From Mitsuokella sp047974105 (GTDB lineage Bacteria; Bacillota; Negativicutes; Selenomonadales; Selenomonadaceae), in assembly GCF_047974105.1 (NCBI RefSeq), contig NZ_JBHYRS010000001.1:434001-498000 (forward strand): a stretch of DNA of 64,000 bases. Reading direction: 5' to 3'. Numbering within the stretch: the first letter of the stretch is position 1; each line of letters begins with the position of its first letter. The notes beneath the pieces were generated by a model that was not told the origin of the DNA, did no database searches, and saw only the letters and a program-made list of their open reading frames with translations. This document shows positions 61,179-64,000 of this stretch, one piece after another. The translations under genes were made by a program, and so were the position numbers.

Positions 61179-62912
61179 TTATCCTTCATTTTGCGTCCGT
61201 TGTAAAATATCCGACAAGGGTCTCAGCAGGCGTATACCGCCGCGGCCATGCGTCAGAGCAATATCCCCGCTGTCCACCATTTCATGGCAGACTGTGCGAA
61301 TCTGACTTTCAGGAACGTGCAGACTTGAAGCCAATGTCCGCCGGCCTAAATGACGGCCTTCCTGTGCAGATTCTGCCAATAATAGTAAGACTTTTTCACG
61401 CAGATTACCCGCTTTCTGGCAGAGCTGCGTCAGTTCTGCACCACTATTGTATATATTACGCATCGGCGGCAGCAAGTCCCCCACCTGCGGTCTGCCAGTA
61501 TCACATATATTCAGCAAATACTCCACGAGATTCTGAAGTTCACGGATATTGCCCGGCCATGTGTATGTTTGCAGCACAGGCAAAATATCCTGAAAATAAT
61601 CTTCTGCCTCCTGTACTGACAATGATGGTTTAAATTGACGTAAAAATGATGCCGCCAACAGGGGGATATCTTCTTTTCGCTCATGAAGAGACGGCAAAGA
61701 CAAAGGCAGGATGTTAAGCCTGTAATAGAGGTCTTTGCGGAATTTCCCCTGCTGTATCAGCTCAACAAGGTTCTGATTTGTCGCTGCAATGATGCGCACA
61801 TCGATATGAACCGACGTCGTGCTGCCGACTCTGCGGATTTCTCGTTCCTGCAGGACACGCAAGAGTTTGATTTGGAAAGACAGCGGCGCATCACCTATTT
61901 CATCGAGAAAAATCGTTCCCTTGTTGGCACGCTCAAAAAGCCCCATTGCCCTATGGCGTGAAGCACCAGTGAAAGCACCTTCTACATAGCCGAAGAGTTC
62001 CGAATCCAGCAGTGATTCTGTAATTGCTGCAAAATTTACAGCAACGAAGGGCCCGGAAGACCTCGGTGACGCATTATGGATACTTTGGGCAAACAGCTCT
62101 TTGCCCGTCCCGCTTTCTGCCTGAATCAGGACAGTCGATTCCGATGCTGCAAATCGTTTGGCGATTCGCACTGCCTTCTGCAATGCAAAAGAACTGCCAA
62201 GAATATCTTCAAAATGATACACTGCCGCCGTATGCTCTTCCTGATGTTTACGCGTGACCACATCTTCCAGCCGACTGACTTCCTGACGCAAATGCGCACT
62301 TTCTTTTTCATAATGATGCCCTGCAGCAATAAAGCCGACCATATCACGTACATATTTTGCTGAAAGAAAATCTGCATAATACGGCAGGATGCCCAATCGG
62401 GATAAAAGCTCCACAAGTGAGGTTATATCGATAAGGCGTGTATGGATATCCACAATCTTTTCAATGGAAGATGGCACCAGCTGAGCTTCTCCCGGCGTCA
62501 CGGCAACTTTTGCTACATGCGGATCCTTCATGCCAGGATAATAGGCATAATAATTCAAATGGTCAATTCCCAGCGTCTGCAAAAGTGATATCGTATCATC
62601 GGCCGATGATTTTGCATCATTGACCAGCAGTACATTGGTCCCTGTCGGTATCTCGAATAATTTGTTGACTGCATGATAATTGATAGAGCGGCGTGCTATC
62701 ATGAACGGTGTATTATCTGTTACATGCTTTCTGGCTCGTGCATATGACAACTGACTGGAAAAGACAGCAAAGTCTGCATCAATTTTTTCTGGCAGATTGC
62801 CTTCAATATAATAATCACTGATATTGACGCGGCTGCCCAGCAGGTCGTGCAGCTGCTCACGGCAGCTGTACGACGTCTTGCGTCCCATAGCAATCAATGC
62901 GATGTGTTTCAC
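61179..62912 (-). CDS. Sigma-54-dependent transcriptional activator with unusual sensor and DNA-binding ends
   Basis: A 577-residue enhancer-binding protein. Residues 1-200 form a sensor without PAS, GAF or receiver motifs, perhaps distantly PrpR_N-like. A short coiled linker precedes the AAA+ domain (about 235-460) with Walker A AESGTGKE at 265-272, GAFTGA at 312-317, which contacts sigma-54, and Walker B GTIFLDE at 332-338. The C-terminus (about 500-577) looks like a winged helix (RRTLASSLHVPESQIRTVCH) rather than a Fis domain. It is divergent from a YjiH/YjiG pair with a -24/-12 promoter. Confidence 0.9.
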   Translation of the reverse strand: MKHIALIAMGRKTSYSCREQLHDLLGSRVNISDYYIEGNLPEKIDADFAVFSSQLSYARARKHVTDNTPFMIARRSINYHAVNKLFEIPTGTNVLLVNDAKSSADDTISLLQTLGIDHLNYYAYYPGMKDPHVAKVAVTPGEAQLVPSSIEKIVDIHTRLIDITSLVELLSRLGILPYYADFLSAKYVRDMVGFIAAGHHYEKESAHLRQEVSRLEDVVTRKHQEEHTAAVYHFEDILGSSFALQKAVRIAKRFAASESTVLIQAESGTGKELFAQSIHNASPRSSGPFVAVNFAAITESLLDSELFGYVEGAFTGASRHRAMGLFERANKGTIFLDEIGDAPLSFQIKLLRVLQEREIRRVGSTTSVHIDVRIIAATNQNLVELIQQGKFRKDLYYRLNILPLSLPSLHERKEDIPLLAASFLRQFKPSLSVQEAEDYFQDILPVLQTYTWPGNIRELQNLVEYLLNICDTGRPQVGDLLPPMRNIYNSGAELTQLCQKAGNLREKVLLLLAESAQEGRHLGRRTLASSLHVPESQIRTVCHEMVDSGDIALTHGRGGIRLLRPLSDILQRTQNEG

Positions 62913-62955
62913 TGGTCTTCCTCCTAATGGGATAAAACGGGATTCTTCCCTATTA

Positions 62956-63067
62956 TATCATATGATATTCCCATTGATACCATAAATATTACACTTTACT
63001 GTATCTTTCTTTATGTATACTGTATTCTTTACAACTTTATTATTGGCTTGTGACCTGTGAATATACA
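62956..63067. promoter_or_regulatory. Candidate enhancer region between the activator and yjiHG
   Basis: This holds the palindrome TATCATATGATA (62956-62967) and TGTAT motifs at 63000, 63014 and 63021, with an inverted ATACA at 63063. They lie 60-170 bases upstream of the -24/-12 promoter, the usual place for activator sites. Confidence 0.4.
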
Positions 63068-63126
63068 ATGCTTCTGTGGTAATCATCTGCGGAAAAATTA
63101 TTTTATTTTTATGGGAAAGAAAAAGT

Positions 63127-63143
63127 TGGCATCATTCTTGCAT
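63127..63143 (+). promoter_or_regulatory. Sigma-54 (-24/-12) promoter
   Basis: TGGCATC-N4-TTGC matches the sigma-54 consensus, with the GG (63128-63129) and GC (63140-63141) at the required spacing. It lies about 60 bases upstream of the yjiH-like ATG. Confidence 0.85.
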
Positions 63144-63203
63144 CTTTATTTAGTGTCGACATGATATCTTCATTCAGATTCGTAACACAAGGAGGAATTT
63201 CAT

Positions 63204-63878
63204 ATGGAAAAGAAGGATGCCCCCAAGATTAAAGTCGGCTGGGTTGGCTATGCCGCTTTTATTTTCGCTATCATCTTGTTCTCCGGAATTTTTTCATCTT
63301 CGGACACCTGGCTCAGGGTATTCGACTTCAACGTTCTCAACGGTAAATTCGGTACCATTCCGCCAGGAGCCGAAAAAGCCTTGGACTTCCGCGGTGCCGG
63401 CGGTACCGGTGCACGTGATGGTTTCCTTTTCGCCATTGAACTCATCCCTGCCGTCATTCTCGCCCTCGGCATCGTCAATGTCATTGACGGACTCGGCGGT
63501 CTGCGTGCTGCGCAAAAGCTCATGACACCAATTCTGAAGCCTCTGCTTGGTATTCCAGGCATCACAGCGCTGGCAAGTATCGCCAATATGCAGAGCACCG
63601 ATGCCGCAGCCGGCATGGTCAAGGAACTCTATGACCAAGGTGAGATTACAGATAAGGAGCGTTCTATCCTCATCGCTTATCAGACCAGTGCTTCTGCTTT
63701 CATCACCAACTATTTTTCCTCAGGAGCCGCAGTCTTCAGCTTTATTCTGACACCAATCATCATCCCACTCATCGTCATGTTCGTCTTCAAGATTATCGGC
63801 GGCAATCTCATGCGTATTTATCTGAAGATGTTCTATAAGGAAAATGCAAATGGAGGGAATGAAAATGGCAACGCCTGA
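63204..63878 (+). CDS. yjiH: YjiH family nucleoside-recognition (Gate) domain membrane protein
   Basis: A 224-residue membrane protein with a Gate/nucleoside-recognition fold: about four or five helices, IELIPAVILALGIVNVIDGL, IPGITALASIANMQSTDAAA and SASAFITNYFSSGAAVFSF. The YjiH/YjiG pair is thought to form a transporter of unknown substrate; in E. coli the genes lie near an isoaspartyl dipeptidase. The ATG has AAGGAGG upstream. It overlaps the next gene by 14 bases and is transcribed from a sigma-54 promoter. Confidence 0.85.
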   Translation: MEKKDAPKIKVGWVGYAAFIFAIILFSGIFSSSDTWLRVFDFNVLNGKFGTIPPGAEKALDFRGAGGTGARDGFLFAIELIPAVILALGIVNVIDGLGGLRAAQKLMTPILKPLLGIPGITALASIANMQSTDAAAGMVKELYDQGEITDKERSILIAYQTSASAFITNYFSSGAAVFSFILTPIIIPLIVMFVFKIIGGNLMRIYLKMFYKENANGGNENGNA

Positions 63879-64000
63879 TACTGCAAAAACAGAAAAGAAG
63901 AAAAATATTCTCGACCTCTTCATTGACGGTGCCCGCAACGGCTTTACCATTGGCACGACGAGCCTGCTGCCGAATGTCATCATGGCATTTGTCATCATCC
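63865..64000 (+). CDS. yjiG: YjiG family membrane protein, 5' part
   Basis: The first 45 codons (start MATPDTAKTEKKKNILDLFI, then DGARNGFTIGTTSLLPNVIM) fit YjiG, the usual partner of YjiH. The ATG lies inside the end of the yjiH frame with GGAGGG about six bases upstream. The gene continues beyond the window. Confidence 0.75.
   Translation, partial: MATPDTAKTEKKKNILDLFIDGARNGFTIGTTSLLPNVIMAFVII

Overview
The window reads as chromosomal DNA of a diderm Firmicute of the class Negativicutes, most likely a Selenomonadaceae relative (Selenomonas/Mitsuokella-like; genus not resolvable from sequence alone). Gene order and gene families are Firmicute-type: mfd to ftsH, DUF1934-argS-rpoE-pyrG, and rpsT/lepA-hemW-hrcA-grpE-dnaK-dnaJ-prmA-rsmE-mtaB-rpsU-yqeY-nfeD-floA. 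The envelope is Gram-negative-type, shown by a porin with an N-terminal SLH domain and a terminal aromatic residue. Most genes are on the minus strand. About a quarter of the genes appear to start with TTG. Many promoters have a TTGCAN -35 box.

Layout. 0-13 kb: coaX (cut by the edge), birA, ftsH, hpt, tilS, an S1-domain protein, divIC-like, a glycosyltransferase, an SDR, HU, a YabN-like methylase and mfd. This is the Bacillus mfd-ftsH neighbourhood without its sporulation genes. 13-19 kb: pyrG, rpoE, argS, DUF1934 and a COG2509 flavoprotein with a structured leader. 19-29 kb: PutP and ArsB/NhaD transporters, glnS, an HD protein, the NiaR repressor, tRNA-Asn/Glu/Val, an XRE-cupin regulator divergent from azlCD, and the SLH porin. 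29-38 kb: an operon metF-like-nfnA-nfnB-exonuclease-DUF523, a DASS transporter with an attenuator-like leader, fhs and folD. 38-46 kb: ubiA, ubiD, tatC, two tatA-type genes, a polyprenyl synthase, and a floA/nfeD cluster. 46-60 kb: yqeY, rpsU, HIT, mtaB, rsmE, prmA, csoR with a decayed P-type ATPase, dnaJ, dnaK, grpE, hrcA under CIRCE, glutaredoxin, DUF488, hemW, lepA. 60-64 kb: rpsT, hemolysin III, and a sigma-54 activator divergent from a YjiH/YjiG pair that runs off the edge.

How the genes work together. Fhs, FolD and the MetF-like protein form a folate one-carbon branch. The MetF-like gene is co-transcribed with NfnAB, the electron-bifurcating ferredoxin/NADH/NADP transhydrogenase. UbiD, UbiA and the polyprenyl synthase fit menaquinone side-chain and ring chemistry. 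The heat-shock operon is under HrcA/CIRCE, with a predicted terminator hairpin between dnaK and dnaJ. CsoR sits beside two copper-type operators although its efflux ATPase gene is a remnant.

I see no phage, integrase, insertion sequence, CRISPR array or defence island. The window is mostly housekeeping. The most interesting leads are the sigma-54 regulator of unusual architecture with its -24/-12 promoter, the decaying copper locus inserted between dnaJ and prmA, the MetF-like/Nfn coupling, and two structured leaders (18.8 kb and 35.2 kb).
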